The notes: generated by a model not told the origin, from the sequence alone. 64,000 bases of DNA from Agarilytica sp045430305 (GCA_045430305.1 JAILXW010000001.1:806001-870000); one strand, 5' to 3'. Positions 1 to 9,639 are shown, counted from the first letter of the stretch. Numbers and translations are program-made.

Positions 1-139
1 GCTCTTGTAGAAGCTGTTCAAGCTCTTTACTTTTTGTTTTTTGTGTTTGCGTCTTTTTATAGAGCAGCACTTGGTAGTAGATCGCGGTAACCACTAATAC
101 CGCGATAACGATGGCACCGCAAAGAATTAAAACTGTCAT
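1..139 (-). CDS. Partial membrane-anchored protein (N-terminal 46 residues), runs off left edge
   Basis: Only the first 46 codons are in the window. The ATG at 139-137 has a strong Shine-Dalgarno (GAGGTGA) a few bases upstream. The peptide begins with a hydrophobic stretch (about residues 3-24, rich in V, I, L and A), followed by a Lys/Gln/Glu-rich segment that looks like the start of a cytoplasmic coiled coil. It starts 18 nt after the rmuC stop on the same strand, so the two are probably co-transcribed. Small N-terminally anchored proteins of the DUF2489 type have this layout, but the fragment is too short to assign a family. Confidence 0.6.
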   Translation of the reverse strand, partial: MTVLILCGAIVIAVLVVTAIYYQVLLYKKTQTQKTKSKELEQLLQE

Positions 140-157
140 ATTCACCTCAGAATAGTT

Positions 158-1639
158 TTAGTCAGCAGCCGAGTCGCTTTTTTCAAACAACAAGCCACTT
201 TGAGGCGCTTCTGATGCAACCGACACGGTGTCACGTTCTGCGTCTAACCGCTTTTGCGTTTCTTTCGGCAGCTGTTTGGAAGCTTTCGCCCCTAATTTTT
301 TGATATCGTCTATGCGCTTCAATATGTTACCGCGCCCACTCGAAAGTCGATTAAACACAGTGTCGTAAGATTCACCGGCTTTGTTAATATAAGAGCCAAC
401 TTCTTCTAAAGCTGTCATCACCAACACGAATTGGTCATACAGGCGCCCGGCACTGGTTGCTATTTTCTCGGCGTTTTTGTTTTGCTTTTCATAACGCCAC
501 ATCGTTTCTACTGTGCGCAAGGCCACCATTAAACTCGACGGGCTGACAATCATTATATTTTTATCGTAGGCTTCTTTGAACAAGCCTGGCTCGCTTTGCA
601 CTGCAATGACGTAAGCGGCCTCAATAGGAACAAACATAAAAACGAAATCTAAGGTTTTAATGCCTTCTAACTGTTCATATTTTTTAAGGCTTAGCCCTTT
701 GATATGAGTTTTAATGGAGTCGATATGTCCTTTTAACGCTTGCGCCCTGTCACTTTCGTCTTGCGCTGAAGCGTACCGTTCGTATTCCACTAAGGAAGCT
801 TTTGAGTCAACAACGATATCTTTCTCTTCCGGTAAATGAATCACCACATCAGGGCGATACTGTTGGCCCGTATCGCTTTTAAAGCCGAGCTGAGTATCGT
901 ATTCACGCCCTTTTTCGAGACCACTTTGCTCTAGTAAGCGCTCAAGTACAATTTCACCCCACTGCCCTTGCACTTTGTTATCGCCTTTTAGGGCTGAAGC
1001 AAGGTTGTTGGCATCTGCACTGATTTTTTGCGTTTGTTTTTGTAGCTCGCCAATTTGGCCAATGAGCTGATTACGCTGAGTATTTTCTTTGTGGTAAACC
1101 TCTTCAACCTGCTTATTGAAATTCTGCAATTGTTGTTTGAAGGGGTTAAGCACGGTTTCTAAGCCTTGTATACTCTGCTGGCTAAAGCTTTGCTGCTTAC
1201 TGTCAAACAACTTACCTGCCGCCAATTCAAATTCTTTTAGCAGGCTTCGCTTAGACTCTTCCAACAAGGCTTCTTTTGACTGCAGTTGTTTTTCTTTTTC
1301 CTCGAATCGCGCCTGTAGTTGAAGGTGCTCTTCTTTTGTTTTATTCAAAGATTCCAGCTGCAACTCTTGTTGCTGTTGCTGATTAGTCTTTTCTTCTACG
1401 AGTGTCTCTAAGCGTGTTAACTCACGCTCATACCGCCGCTCGGTCTGTTCTGCAGCGGCCTGCTTTTCTTTTAGACGCGATTCTGTCGTACCAATCGCTT
1501 CCTTTAGTTGCTTGTGAGCCTGTATATATTGATTGAGCTTTTTGTATAGCAGCACAGCCACTATAGCCAACGCCAAAACCATTATGACGGTGAGGCCAAA
1601 CCAAAGGTTAGCGAAAGGAACTTCTGTTGATATATTCAT
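158..1639 (-). CDS. rmuC: RmuC family DNA recombination protein
   Basis: RmuC proteins are membrane-anchored coiled-coil proteins with a nuclease-like core; in E. coli RmuC limits inversions at short inverted repeats. The 493-residue product has an N-terminal transmembrane segment (about residues 10-30), a long Gln/Glu/Lys-rich coiled coil (about 35-200), and the conserved RmuC core (about 210-420). The core includes the GQWGE motif, the RPDVVIHLPE and IVVDSKASL stretches typical of a restriction-endonuclease-like fold, and the FMFVPIEAAY segment. The length is normal for the family. The ATG at 1639 gives a good membrane start, although its ribosome binding site is weak. It is divergent from murI, about 100 bp away. 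Confidence 0.93.
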   Translation of the reverse strand: MNISTEVPFANLWFGLTVIMVLALAIVAVLLYKKLNQYIQAHKQLKEAIGTTESRLKEKQAAAEQTERRYERELTRLETLVEEKTNQQQQQELQLESLNKTKEEHLQLQARFEEKEKQLQSKEALLEESKRSLLKEFELAAGKLFDSKQQSFSQQSIQGLETVLNPFKQQLQNFNKQVEEVYHKENTQRNQLIGQIGELQKQTQKISADANNLASALKGDNKVQGQWGEIVLERLLEQSGLEKGREYDTQLGFKSDTGQQYRPDVVIHLPEEKDIVVDSKASLVEYERYASAQDESDRAQALKGHIDSIKTHIKGLSLKKYEQLEGIKTLDFVFMFVPIEAAYVIAVQSEPGLFKEAYDKNIMIVSPSSLMVALRTVETMWRYEKQNKNAEKIATSAGRLYDQFVLVMTALEEVGSYINKAGESYDTVFNRLSSGRGNILKRIDDIKKLGAKASKQLPKETQKRLDAERDTVSVASEAPQSGLLFEKSDSAAD

Positions 1640-1741
1640 TTATGCGTTGAACACTTCTTTTTTATTGGCCGGAATCGTATGATTGCGGCGTCAATTAATT
1701 TTACTTCGAACCTTACTGCATCTTTGGCCTGAGCCATATTC

Positions 1742-2593
1742 ATGACTGATACTATTACTAGCCTCCCCAGCATACTGGTATTCGATTCAGGCGCTGGCGG
1801 GCTCACAATTGCGAAAGAGATCCTTTCGCTCATTCCGGCCTGCTCAGTCATTCTTGCCACCGATCGAGATTACTTCCCCTATGGTACCAAAGATGACGCC
1901 GCCCTGACGCAACGTATTGTGAAGCAACTCGAGGCGCTTGTGGAGGCACACTCGCCCGCACTTGTTGTTGTGGCTTGCAATACGGCGAGCACATTGGCGC
2001 TCGACACGCTGCGTCGCGAATTTAGCTGCCCTTTTGTTGGTGTGGTGCCCGCAATCAAACCAGCAGCCCTAAACAGCCAGAGCGGCGTGATAGGCGTGCT
2101 AGCGACCCCCGCAACCGTTAAGCGCCCTTACACCCATGAGTTGATCTCTGAGTTCGCCCACGAGTGTGAAGTGATATTACTTGGCAGCGACTTTTTAGTT
2201 GAAGCAGCAGAAGCAAAACTGGCGGGAAAAGCCATACACATAGATACAATTAGCCAAGAACTTGATCCATTTCTTACCCATACAAACGCAGCTAAAATGG
2301 ACACCATTGTTCTAGCCTGCACCCACTTCCCATTGTTGTGTGAAGAACTCACTCAGTGGGCAGCAAAGCTCCCGCAAGACATTCAGTGGATTGACTCTGG
2401 ACAAGCAATTGCTCGAAGAGTAAAGCACCTTTTAGGGGAGCAGGTTTCATTGAGCCAGCAGGCGTTGGAACAACGCGACGTGGAAAATCGGAATTCACGC
2501 TCATCCAATATGGAAGTGTTAAACAATCGCATCACTTTTGAGCTGCAAGACAGTAGTTTGTCGGGCGGTTATCTAGAGTATTTGAATTCTTAA
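1742..2593 (+). CDS. murI: Glutamate racemase
   Basis: MurI converts L-glutamate to D-glutamate for peptidoglycan, using two cysteines as acid/base catalysts and no cofactor. The 283-residue protein shows the N-terminal VFDSGAGGL motif, the YFPYGTK loop, the first catalytic Cys in VACNTAST (about residue 79) and the second in LACTHFPLL (about residue 192). The length is normal. The gene is divergent from rmuC. It ends just before a hairpin terminator shared with the convergent ppiD gene. Confidence 0.95.
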   Translation: MTDTITSLPSILVFDSGAGGLTIAKEILSLIPACSVILATDRDYFPYGTKDDAALTQRIVKQLEALVEAHSPALVVVACNTASTLALDTLRREFSCPFVGVVPAIKPAALNSQSGVIGVLATPATVKRPYTHELISEFAHECEVILLGSDFLVEAAEAKLAGKAIHIDTISQELDPFLTHTNAAKMDTIVLACTHFPLLCEELTQWAAKLPQDIQWIDSGQAIARRVKHLLGEQVSLSQQALEQRDVENRNSRSSNMEVLNNRITFELQDSSLSGGYLEYLNS

Positions 2594-2628
2594 CGCTGCT
2601 CCTCAACTTTTCTATTTGTAGAAAACTG

Positions 2629-2663
2629 AAAAAGCCGAACACTTTAATAGTATTCGGCTTTTT
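2629..2663. terminator. Bidirectional intrinsic terminator between murI and ppiD
   Basis: An 11-bp perfect stem (AAAAAGCCGAA / TTCGGCTTTTT) with a 13-nt loop carries a T-run on both strands. It lies 36 bp after the murI stop and 55 bp after the ppiD stop, so it can end both convergent transcripts. Confidence 0.85.
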
Positions 2664-2717
2664 AGTACCTTTAATTTAGCGCGGTTAAACTAAAGGTGCG
2701 CTTAATCGCTTCTTCGA

Positions 2718-4580
2718 TTATCTAACGTCGATATCAGCATCGGCAATGACTTGCGCCTCATATGCTTTGCTGTCAGATCTGCCGTGTTGCGTCTTTAATT
2801 GGTTATTTAAAACCTGATACTGCTGATCTTTCATATCTGAACGTTGGCCAGGAATAACCTTTTGTAGGCCTATAACGGTAACATTGCCATCTCGGTCGCT
2901 CACAGAATCAAAGATAATGGCTTCTTCACCTAAAACCAAAGCAAATACCGAAGTATTCACTTGAAAACCAGTACCACTGTTGGCTTGAGTCACTTCATCG
3001 TAAGATTGGTATTTAAACTGTTCAGCCTTTGCCAATTCGTCGGCAGCTTCACCAATTTTTAGTTTTTCAATGGTGGCATCAGCCATTGCTTGCAGCGCTT
3101 CTTCCGTTTTTTGCTTGGTTAAAGTTTTAACAATTTTGCTTTTAACCTCGTCAATATCTTTAACACGCTCTGGTGCATGGCTCGCTTTGCGAATGACCAA
3201 AGCTTTACTTTCGCCTACCTCAATCACTTTCGAGTTATAACCTTTTTCCAATACATCTTCACTGAAGGCGATATCACGAAATTCGGCATTGTTTGCTACG
3301 CCTTTACCGCGTTTACGTGTAAATGCTTCTGTTGTGTCAACTTGTAGTGATAACGCTTTTGCAACACTCTGTAAGTCTGGCGAACTAAAAACCAATTCAC
3401 CAAACTCTTCAAATTTAGCCGCGAAAATCTCTTCTGCTTCCGTCGTTTTGAGTGTTTGCTCAATCGATTTTTTTCGACCTTCGTAGCTAGGAGGCAGATT
3501 TTCTGTAAGAGATACCAGCTTGATAAAGTGGGTACCCGCGTCTGTCGTTACCGCACCAGAGATCTTGCCCTCTTCCAATTCATATGCAGCATTTTCAAAA
3601 GCTTCTGGAAATACCCCTGCGGTTAAAACACCGAGGCTGCCGCCATTATCTTTGGAACCACTGTCTTCAGAATATTCCGCTGCAAGCGCTGCAAAGTCTT
3701 CGCCCGCTGCGAGTTTCTCTTCTACTTCAGCGACCTTTTCTTCTGACTCCAGAAGAATGTGGGCAATATTATATTCTTTTGTTGCTTGGAACTGAGCGAG
3801 TTCTTGTTCGTACTGCGCTCGAACATCTTCTTCGGTGATATCGAGCCCTGAAGCAATTTTACTGACGGAAAGCTCTATGTATTCCACCGTCATATTTTCT
3901 GGATCGATAAATTCTTGCGTATTTTCACCGTAGTAAGCGGCAACATCTTCATCTGTCACCTCTATTTTGCCACGAACGAGAGTCTTTGGAATTTCCAAGG
4001 TGTAAAACGAGCGCTTTTGCTGCGTTAGCGTGATGATAGATGCTAACTCAGGCGCAGTAGAAAAGGCCGAGGCCTGCACGATTTGCGTGTGTTGGCTACT
4101 GAGAAAGTCGTTTTCTAATTCTTGACGGAACGACGCTGGCGTATAACCAAATCGGCTCACGGTTTGACGAAAGACCTCCTGGTCGAATTTGCCATCCACT
4201 TGAAATTGCGGAATTTCAAGGATCGCATTTTTGGCATAATCTTTTGCGATGCCCATGCCGCCTTGCTGTGCCGCGACAACTAGGGCTGCACGGTTTGTAA
4301 GTTGTTCGATGACTGGGCCACGAAGGTTTTCATCTTTGAGGTAATCCGCATTTGGGTCAACGCCCTCGCGGTTAAGGTACTGCTGACGGCGGCGATCAAT
4401 GCCGCGCAACACGTCGATTTCCGTTATATCGTAGCCATCGACACTGGCTGCATTTGTGCCTGCCGCACTACCCAGGAACTCACCCCCAACACCTGTTAGC
4501 ACAAGCGGTACGATGAAGAGAACTAATACAACTCCGGCAACAACAGTGCCTTTTAAACTTTCGCGAATATTAAGTAGCAT
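2718..4580 (-). CDS. ppiD: Periplasmic folding chaperone PpiD (SurA N-terminal and PpiC-type PPIase domains)
   Basis: PpiD is an inner-membrane-anchored periplasmic chaperone at the Sec translocon exit. The 620-residue product begins MLLNIRESLKG, followed by one transmembrane segment (about residues 12-32). It has a SurA-like N domain (about 35-200), a parvulin domain (about 260-360, with NIAHILLES, YSEDSGSKDNGGSLG and FPEAFENA) and a C-terminal chaperone domain. I chose the ATG at 4580 over an upstream in-frame ATG at 4637: 4580 is preceded by an AGGG ribosome binding site and places the membrane anchor at the N-terminus as in the family. The gene lies downstream of hupB, but a terminator between them implies its own promoter. 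Confidence 0.92.
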   Translation of the reverse strand: MLLNIRESLKGTVVAGVVLVLFIVPLVLTGVGGEFLGSAAGTNAASVDGYDITEIDVLRGIDRRRQQYLNREGVDPNADYLKDENLRGPVIEQLTNRAALVVAAQQGGMGIAKDYAKNAILEIPQFQVDGKFDQEVFRQTVSRFGYTPASFRQELENDFLSSQHTQIVQASAFSTAPELASIITLTQQKRSFYTLEIPKTLVRGKIEVTDEDVAAYYGENTQEFIDPENMTVEYIELSVSKIASGLDITEEDVRAQYEQELAQFQATKEYNIAHILLESEEKVAEVEEKLAAGEDFAALAAEYSEDSGSKDNGGSLGVLTAGVFPEAFENAAYELEEGKISGAVTTDAGTHFIKLVSLTENLPPSYEGRKKSIEQTLKTTEAEEIFAAKFEEFGELVFSSPDLQSVAKALSLQVDTTEAFTRKRGKGVANNAEFRDIAFSEDVLEKGYNSKVIEVGESKALVIRKASHAPERVKDIDEVKSKIVKTLTKQKTEEALQAMADATIEKLKIGEAADELAKAEQFKYQSYDEVTQANSGTGFQVNTSVFALVLGEEAIIFDSVSDRDGNVTVIGLQKVIPGQRSDMKDQQYQVLNNQLKTQHGRSDSKAYEAQVIADADIDVR

Positions 4581-4635
4581 TTTTTTACCCTGTTTAATGC
4601 TATTGAAAGAAACTCTACTACTATAGATCACCAAC

Positions 4636-4663
4636 AAAAAAGGCGCATCGTATGCGCCTTTTT
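4636..4663 (-). terminator. Intrinsic terminator of hupB
   Basis: A GGCGCAT/ATGCGCC stem with a 3-nt loop is flanked by A-runs and T-runs (six T on the minus strand). It lies 53 bp after the hupB stop and before the ppiD start. Confidence 0.85.
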
Positions 4664-4715
4664 ATGGTCAGTTTCTTTACTGGAAGCAGGTAGTACCTGA
4701 CAGTTAGATGTGACC

Positions 4716-4991
4716 TTAGTTTACCGCGTCTTTAAGCGCTTTTCCTGGCTTAAAAGTCGGGATTTTAGCTGCGGCAATTTCAATTGGCTCGCCAGTTTGT
4801 GGGTTGCGGCCAGTGCGAGCAGCACGATCTTTTACTAGGAATGTACCAAAGCCCACAAGCGCTACTTGATCGCCTTCTTTTAGTGCTGCTGCAATAGAAT
4901 CTGTAATCGCATCCAAAGCACGGCCTGCTGCTGCTTTTGAAATGTCTGCAGAACCTGCAATTGCTTCAACCAATTCTGATTTATTCACCAT
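4716..4991 (-). CDS. hupB: DNA-binding protein HU-beta
   Basis: HU is the small dimeric histone-like protein that bends and compacts DNA. At 91 residues it has the exact family length. It begins MVNKSELVEAIA and carries the beta-arm region GFGTFLVKDRAARTGRNPQTGEPIEI, with the conserved RxGRNPxTG and intercalating Pro, followed by FKPGKALKDAVN. The ATG has a good ribosome binding site (AAGGGG). Its position between lon and ppiD is the standard gammaproteobacterial order. A dedicated terminator follows. Confidence 0.96.
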   Translation of the reverse strand: MVNKSELVEAIAGSADISKAAAGRALDAITDSIAAALKEGDQVALVGFGTFLVKDRAARTGRNPQTGEPIEIAAAKIPTFKPGKALKDAVN

Positions 4992-5538
4992 TAACCCCTT
5001 TTATTATTCGAATTAAATGCTTAATTCTTAACGTAAGTATGTGTTTTGATTTCGACAGTTTTAATTGTAAAACTTTACCCAAATATTATTGCTCGTACAC
5101 AAATTTCACCGCCGTACAAAATATTGTTAATTTGTGGGAGGCTCGACAGGACAACCGAAGCTTTATTTGCGCTTTTCTACTCGATGTTCTCGGCTCAGCT
5201 TGTGCTTGTCTCTCGACAGATGCAAAAACAGTGAGTAAGACGTATCTCGAGTGTGACCAATATCGTCACAGCATTTGTGTGCTGCTTATTTGTCTTTCTT
5301 ATCGTTCTCGCCGTTACAAATTCCGCTTGATATTTCCTGTTTAAAGGTATACGCCCAGAGGTTTATATAGCTCTTATTGTGCCCTGGAGGCCTTTAAAAT
5401 CGCGCATTGCAACGAATTGAGATTTATACCAAGTGAGGTTTAACCGGTCAAGAAACAAATCTCTTTATTCTCACTGTTTTTACGCTTCCAAGAGCATGTG
5501 TGCGTAATTCAACCAGTTTTACCAATTCAAAGAATAAA
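4992..5538. other. Intergenic region between lon and hupB, no gene recognised
   Basis: This 547-bp stretch must hold the hupB promoter on the minus strand. Possible reading frames here have no recognisable protein features. One short inverted repeat is visible (TGTGAC-7-GTCACA, 5252-5270), but its spacing does not fit a CRP-family site. I see no hairpin followed by a T-run for lon. Confidence 0.6.
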
Positions 5539-7953
5539 TTAGTGCGTGCTTATGCGATTTTCGTCCTTATCATTATCTTTGGCTTTTTCTTCTAACGCTT
5601 CGTATTCTTTATCGGATAATGGCGTTGGCAAGTACTGCAAGGCAATTTCAAGCACTTCGTCAATCCATTTAACGGCAATAATTGTAAGGTCATTTTTGAT
5701 ATTATCTGGAATATCGCGCAGGTCTGCTTCGTTATCTTTAGGAATGATGACAGTTTTAATTCCACCACGATGCGCGGCTAATAATTTTTCTTTTAAACCG
5801 CCAATCTTTAACGCTTCACCCCGTAAGGTTATCTCACCAGTCATTGCAACATCGGCACGCACAGGAATTTCGGTGTAAACCGAGACTAAGGCTGTACACA
5901 TTGCGATACCCGCACTTGGGCCATCTTTAGGTGTTGCACCCTCGGGCACGTGTATATGAAGGTCTGACTTCTCTTGAAAGTCAGGCGCTAACCCTAGGGC
6001 TTTACCACGCGACCGTACCACTGTCATAGCCGCTTGAATCGATTCTTGCATCACGTCGCCTAGCGAACCTGTTTTTACAAATCGACCTTTACCGCGAACA
6101 GCAGTGGCTTCAATCGTGAGCAATTCACCGCCCACTTGAGTCCAGGCCAAACCAGTTACTTGCCCAACTTGGTTTTCTTCGTCGGCCTTACCGTAATCGC
6201 TTTTGCGTACACCGAGATAATCTTCAAGGTCTTGCGCAGCGATTGCGATTTTGTCTTGCGCGTCGGCTTTGACGTTTTTAGTCACAACCTTACGGCAGAG
6301 CTTGGCAATTTCTCGATCGAGACCTCGCACCCCGGCTTCGCGTGTGTAGTAGCGAATAACGTCGCGAATCGCTTCATCTTCAATGCCCATTTCACCTTTT
6401 TTCAGGCCGTTATTTTTCATCTGTTTAGGAATGAGGTAACGACTCGAGATGTTGAGCTTTTCATCTTCGGTATACCCGGGAATTCGAATCACTTCCATTC
6501 GATCTAGCAACGGGCCAGGAATGTTCATGGTATTCGAGGTGCAAACGAACATAACGTCTGAGAGGTCGTAATCCACTTCCAGGTAGTGATCGTTGAAGTT
6601 GGAGTTCTGTTCTGGGTCGAGCACTTCTAAAAGCGCTGAAGCCGGATCACCGCGGTGGTCCATACCCATCTTGTCAATTTCATCCAACAAGAACAGTGGG
6701 TTTTTCACACCAGATTTGGACATTTTCTGAATAAGTTTACCCGGCATAGAACCAATGTAGGTACGACGATGCCCACGAATTTCCGCTTCATCACGTACGC
6801 CACCCAATGCCATACGAACAAACTTGCGGTTGGTTGCCCGCGCAATAGATTCACCAAGAGAAGTCTTACCAACACCTGGCGGCCCCACCAAACACAATAT
6901 CGGGCCTTTCACTTTTTTCACCCGTTTTTGCACGGCAAGGTATTCTAGAATACGTTCTTTAACTTCATCTAAACCGTAGTGATCTTTTTCGAGAATTTTT
7001 TCAGCACGGTCTAGGTCGTGCTTTACTTTGCTCCGTTTGGCCCAGGGAACATTGACCATCCAATCTATATAAGAACGTACCACAGAAGCTTCTGCTGACA
7101 TCGGCGACATCATGCGCAACTTGTTAAGCTCCGCCATGGCTTTGTCTTTGGCTTCGTCGGGCATACCCACTTCAGAGATCTTTTTCTCAAGCTCATCGCC
7201 TTCGTTACCCTCTTCGCCCATGTCACCCAGTTCTTTTTGAATGGCTTTCATTTGCTCGTTGAGGTAATACTCGCGCTGGCTTTTCTCCATCTGCTTTTTC
7301 ACACGACCACGAATACGTTTTTCGACCTGAACTAAGTCCACTTCGGTGTCCATTAACGCAATAAGATGTTCGAGACGCTCACGTATGGAGACGATTTCCA
7401 GAATCTCTTGTTTTTGCCCCAGTTCAAGCGACATATGCGCAGCGATGGTATCTGCCAGGCGGCCAGGCTCATCAATACCACTGAGCGAAGTCATAACTTC
7501 GGCAGGCACTTTTTTGCTTAGGTTAACGTAGTGTTCAAAGCGGGAAATAAGCGTGCGCGTGAGCACCTCGAGGGCTTTTTCGTCCTCTTCTTCTACAGTA
7601 AATTCACTAAACTCCGCGAGAAAGTAATTATCTTGCTCCACGATATCGCTGATATTGGCACGACGCTGCCCTTCGACCAATACCTTAACCGTACCATCTG
7701 GAAGCTTTAATAGTTGCAGCACCGTAGCGATCGTACCACTGGCGTATAGGTCATCTTTCTGAGGTTCATCGACAGAGGCATGCTTCTGTGCCACCAGGAG
7801 TACTTGCTTGTCATCCGACATAGCACACTCGAGTGCAGCAATCGATTTAGCTCGCCCCACAAACAATGGGATCACCATATGGGGGTATACCACTACATCA
7901 CGCAGCGGAAGTAGCGGGATGGGTGAATCGATGGAGGATTCAGTCGGTTCCAT
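5539..7953 (-). CDS. lon: ATP-dependent protease Lon
   Basis: Lon is a cytosolic AAA+ serine protease for misfolded and regulatory proteins. The 804-residue protein has the LON substrate-binding domain (about residues 10-205, starting PLLPLRDVVVYPHMV), a coiled-coil middle region, the AAA+ module (Walker A GPPGVGKTSLG near 355, Walker B FLLDEIDKMG) and a C-terminal protease domain. The catalytic Ser sits in PKDGPSAG and the catalytic Lys in GGLKEKLLAAHRGG. The ATG at 7953 is preceded by GAGGTC. Only 109 bp separate it from the clpX terminator region, and this space holds a sigma-32-like promoter. Confidence 0.97.
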   Translation of the reverse strand: MEPTESSIDSPIPLLPLRDVVVYPHMVIPLFVGRAKSIAALECAMSDDKQVLLVAQKHASVDEPQKDDLYASGTIATVLQLLKLPDGTVKVLVEGQRRANISDIVEQDNYFLAEFSEFTVEEEDEKALEVLTRTLISRFEHYVNLSKKVPAEVMTSLSGIDEPGRLADTIAAHMSLELGQKQEILEIVSIRERLEHLIALMDTEVDLVQVEKRIRGRVKKQMEKSQREYYLNEQMKAIQKELGDMGEEGNEGDELEKKISEVGMPDEAKDKAMAELNKLRMMSPMSAEASVVRSYIDWMVNVPWAKRSKVKHDLDRAEKILEKDHYGLDEVKERILEYLAVQKRVKKVKGPILCLVGPPGVGKTSLGESIARATNRKFVRMALGGVRDEAEIRGHRRTYIGSMPGKLIQKMSKSGVKNPLFLLDEIDKMGMDHRGDPASALLEVLDPEQNSNFNDHYLEVDYDLSDVMFVCTSNTMNIPGPLLDRMEVIRIPGYTEDEKLNISSRYLIPKQMKNNGLKKGEMGIEDEAIRDVIRYYTREAGVRGLDREIAKLCRKVVTKNVKADAQDKIAIAAQDLEDYLGVRKSDYGKADEENQVGQVTGLAWTQVGGELLTIEATAVRGKGRFVKTGSLGDVMQESIQAAMTVVRSRGKALGLAPDFQEKSDLHIHVPEGATPKDGPSAGIAMCTALVSVYTEIPVRADVAMTGEITLRGEALKIGGLKEKLLAAHRGGIKTVIIPKDNEADLRDIPDNIKNDLTIIAVKWIDEVLEIALQYLPTPLSDKEYEALEEKAKDNDKDENRISTH

Positions 7954-7987
7954 TCAAGACCTCAAAATTAGGAGTTTCAATCTACAG

Positions 7988-8015
7988 TTTTGGGGGCAAA
8001 GCAGCGTTTTACAAG
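7988..8015 (-). promoter_or_regulatory. Candidate sigma-32 (heat-shock) promoter of lon
   Basis: On the minus strand there is CTTGTAA (8015-8009), a 13-nt spacer and CCCCAAAA (7995-7988). The RpoH consensus is CTTGAAA, 11-15 nt, CCCCATnT. The start would fall about 30 nt upstream of the lon ATG. lon is a classic heat-shock gene, so the position is sensible, but the match is imperfect. Confidence 0.5.
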
Positions 8016-8062
8016 CGTGTAAGCCACATTCAATTAAACAAGAATAGCGCAACCACACACAA

Positions 8063-8086
8063 AAAAGGGGCTATTAAGCCCCTTTT
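8063..8086 (-). terminator. Intrinsic terminator of clpX
   Basis: AAAAGGGGCT and AGCCCCTTTT form a stem with a 4-nt loop. A six-T run follows on the minus strand. It lies 22 bp after the clpX stop. Confidence 0.85.
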
Positions 8087-8107
8087 ACGTTCTATATATC
8101 GACAGCC

Positions 8108-9400
8108 TTATTCTTCAGGCAATGCTTTAGGCGGTGCTTCGCTTGTTTCGTATACCAATAGAGGCTCAGACTCGCCTTTGATCACAGCTTCGTCAACGAC
8201 CACTTTAGACACGCCTTCTTCAGAGGGTAGACGGTACATGGTATCTAGCAATACATTTTCCATGATGGATCGAAGACCACGAGCACCTGTTTTACGTTCC
8301 ATAGCTTTTTCTGCCACGGCTGCAAGCGCTTCTTTGCGGAAGTCGACTTCCACATCTTCCATTTCAAAAAGTTTACCGTACTGTTTGACCAGTGAGTTTT
8401 TGGGGTCGGTCAAGATAGTAACGAGCGCTTCTTTATCTAACTCATCTAACGTTGCGATCACCGGCAGGCGGCCAACAAATTCTGGAATAAGACCGTAACG
8501 TACCAAGTCTTCCGCTTCGAGTTCTTTAAGCGTCTCGCCTACGTTTTTAGTAGAGTCTTTACTCTTCACTTCCGCACTAAAACCAATACCACCTTTTTCA
8601 GAACGGTCGCGAATGACTTTATCTAGCCCCGCAAAAGCACCACCACAAATAAAGAGGATGTTGGCTGTATCTACTTGCAAGAATTCTTGCTGCGGGTGCT
8701 TGCGACCACCTTGAGGCGGAACGGAAGCGACCGTGCCTTCAATTAATTTCAAGAGTGCTTGCTGCACGCCTTCACCCGAAACATCACGCGTGATGGATGG
8801 GTTGTCTGACTTGCGAGAGATTTTGTCGATTTCGTCGATGTAAACAATACCCTGCTGAGCTTTATCTACGTCGTAATCGCACTTCTGTAGTAGCTTTTGA
8901 ATGATGTTTTCAACGTCTTCACCTACGTAACCCGCCTCGGTCAGTGTGGTGGCATCCGCCACCGTAAACGGCACATTAAGCATACGCGCGAGCGTTTCAG
9001 CGAGAAGCGTTTTACCTGAACCGGTAGGGCCCACAAGCAAAATATTACTCTTACCAAGCTCAACTTCATTCTTAGCTTTTTTACCATCGCCAGCACGCAA
9101 GCGCTTATAGTGGTTATAAACCGCTACCGCGAGCACCTTTTTAGCGTCTTTCTGGCCAATGACGTATTCGTCTAGTGTTGAAGAAATATCTTGTGGCGTG
9201 GGCAGTTTTTCGCCTTTGCCTTCGGTTGCACTCTCTTGAATCTCTTCGCGAATAATGTCATTACATAGTTCGACACATTCGTCACAGATGAATACCGAAG
9301 GACCGGCTATCAGCTTGCGAACTTCGTGCTGACTCTTACCGCAAAACGAGCAGTAAAGGAGTTTGCCGTTATCTTCGTTATCACCTTTGTTATCAGGCAT
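8108..9400 (-). CDS. clpX: ClpXP protease ATP-binding subunit ClpX
   Basis: ClpX is the AAA+ unfoldase that feeds substrates to ClpP. The 430-residue protein has an N-terminal zinc-binding domain (CSFCGKS and FICDECVELC), Walker A GPTGSGKTLLAE, Walker B IVYIDEIDKI, the ClpP-docking IGF loop (GIGFSAEV) and sensor region GARGLRSIME. I set the start at the ATG at 9400, which has GGAG seven bases upstream. An in-frame TTG four codons earlier would place the ribosome binding site inside the gene. A heat-shock-like promoter sits in the 239-bp gap to clpP, so clpX can be expressed separately. Confidence 0.96.
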   Translation of the reverse strand: MPDNKGDNEDNGKLLYCSFCGKSQHEVRKLIAGPSVFICDECVELCNDIIREEIQESATEGKGEKLPTPQDISSTLDEYVIGQKDAKKVLAVAVYNHYKRLRAGDGKKAKNEVELGKSNILLVGPTGSGKTLLAETLARMLNVPFTVADATTLTEAGYVGEDVENIIQKLLQKCDYDVDKAQQGIVYIDEIDKISRKSDNPSITRDVSGEGVQQALLKLIEGTVASVPPQGGRKHPQQEFLQVDTANILFICGGAFAGLDKVIRDRSEKGGIGFSAEVKSKDSTKNVGETLKELEAEDLVRYGLIPEFVGRLPVIATLDELDKEALVTILTDPKNSLVKQYGKLFEMEDVEVDFRKEALAAVAEKAMERKTGARGLRSIMENVLLDTMYRLPSEEGVSKVVVDEAVIKGESEPLLVYETSEAPPKALPEE

Positions 9401-9439
9401 CTGATTCTCCAACTTGTCTATCTAAATCCACCTTTCACA

Positions 9440-9468
9440 AGATGGTTGTGAAGGGCTCAAGTTTCAAG
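9440..9468 (-). promoter_or_regulatory. Candidate sigma-32 promoter of clpX
   Basis: A perfect -35 CTTGAAA (9468-9462, minus strand), a 14-nt spacer and AACCATCT (9447-9440) fit the RpoH consensus well. The predicted start is about 33 nt upstream of the clpX ATG. Confidence 0.5.
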
Positions 9469-9639
9469 CTTTGAGGGCTAAATAATCGCCCTACTTACCT
9501 CTTTAAATGACTCTATTAGTCTATATTAGTCGGCTTCTGGCAGTTTTGATGGGGACTACGCTTGTTTTTTCACCAAAAAAGGCGCTCATATCAACCCTCG
9601 ATGGCTATCTTCCGCCGATCTATCACTCTGCGCGGTAGC

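Noticed and set aside
5252..5270. CRP-like palindrome TGTGAC-7-GTCACA upstream of hupB
   Set aside because: CRP/Vfr sites need TGTGA-6-TCACA; here the spacing is nine, so it does not fit.
4937..5344. 135-codon plus-strand frame between hupB and lon
   Set aside because: It overlaps the hupB start and promoter, with no ribosome binding site or recognisable domain.
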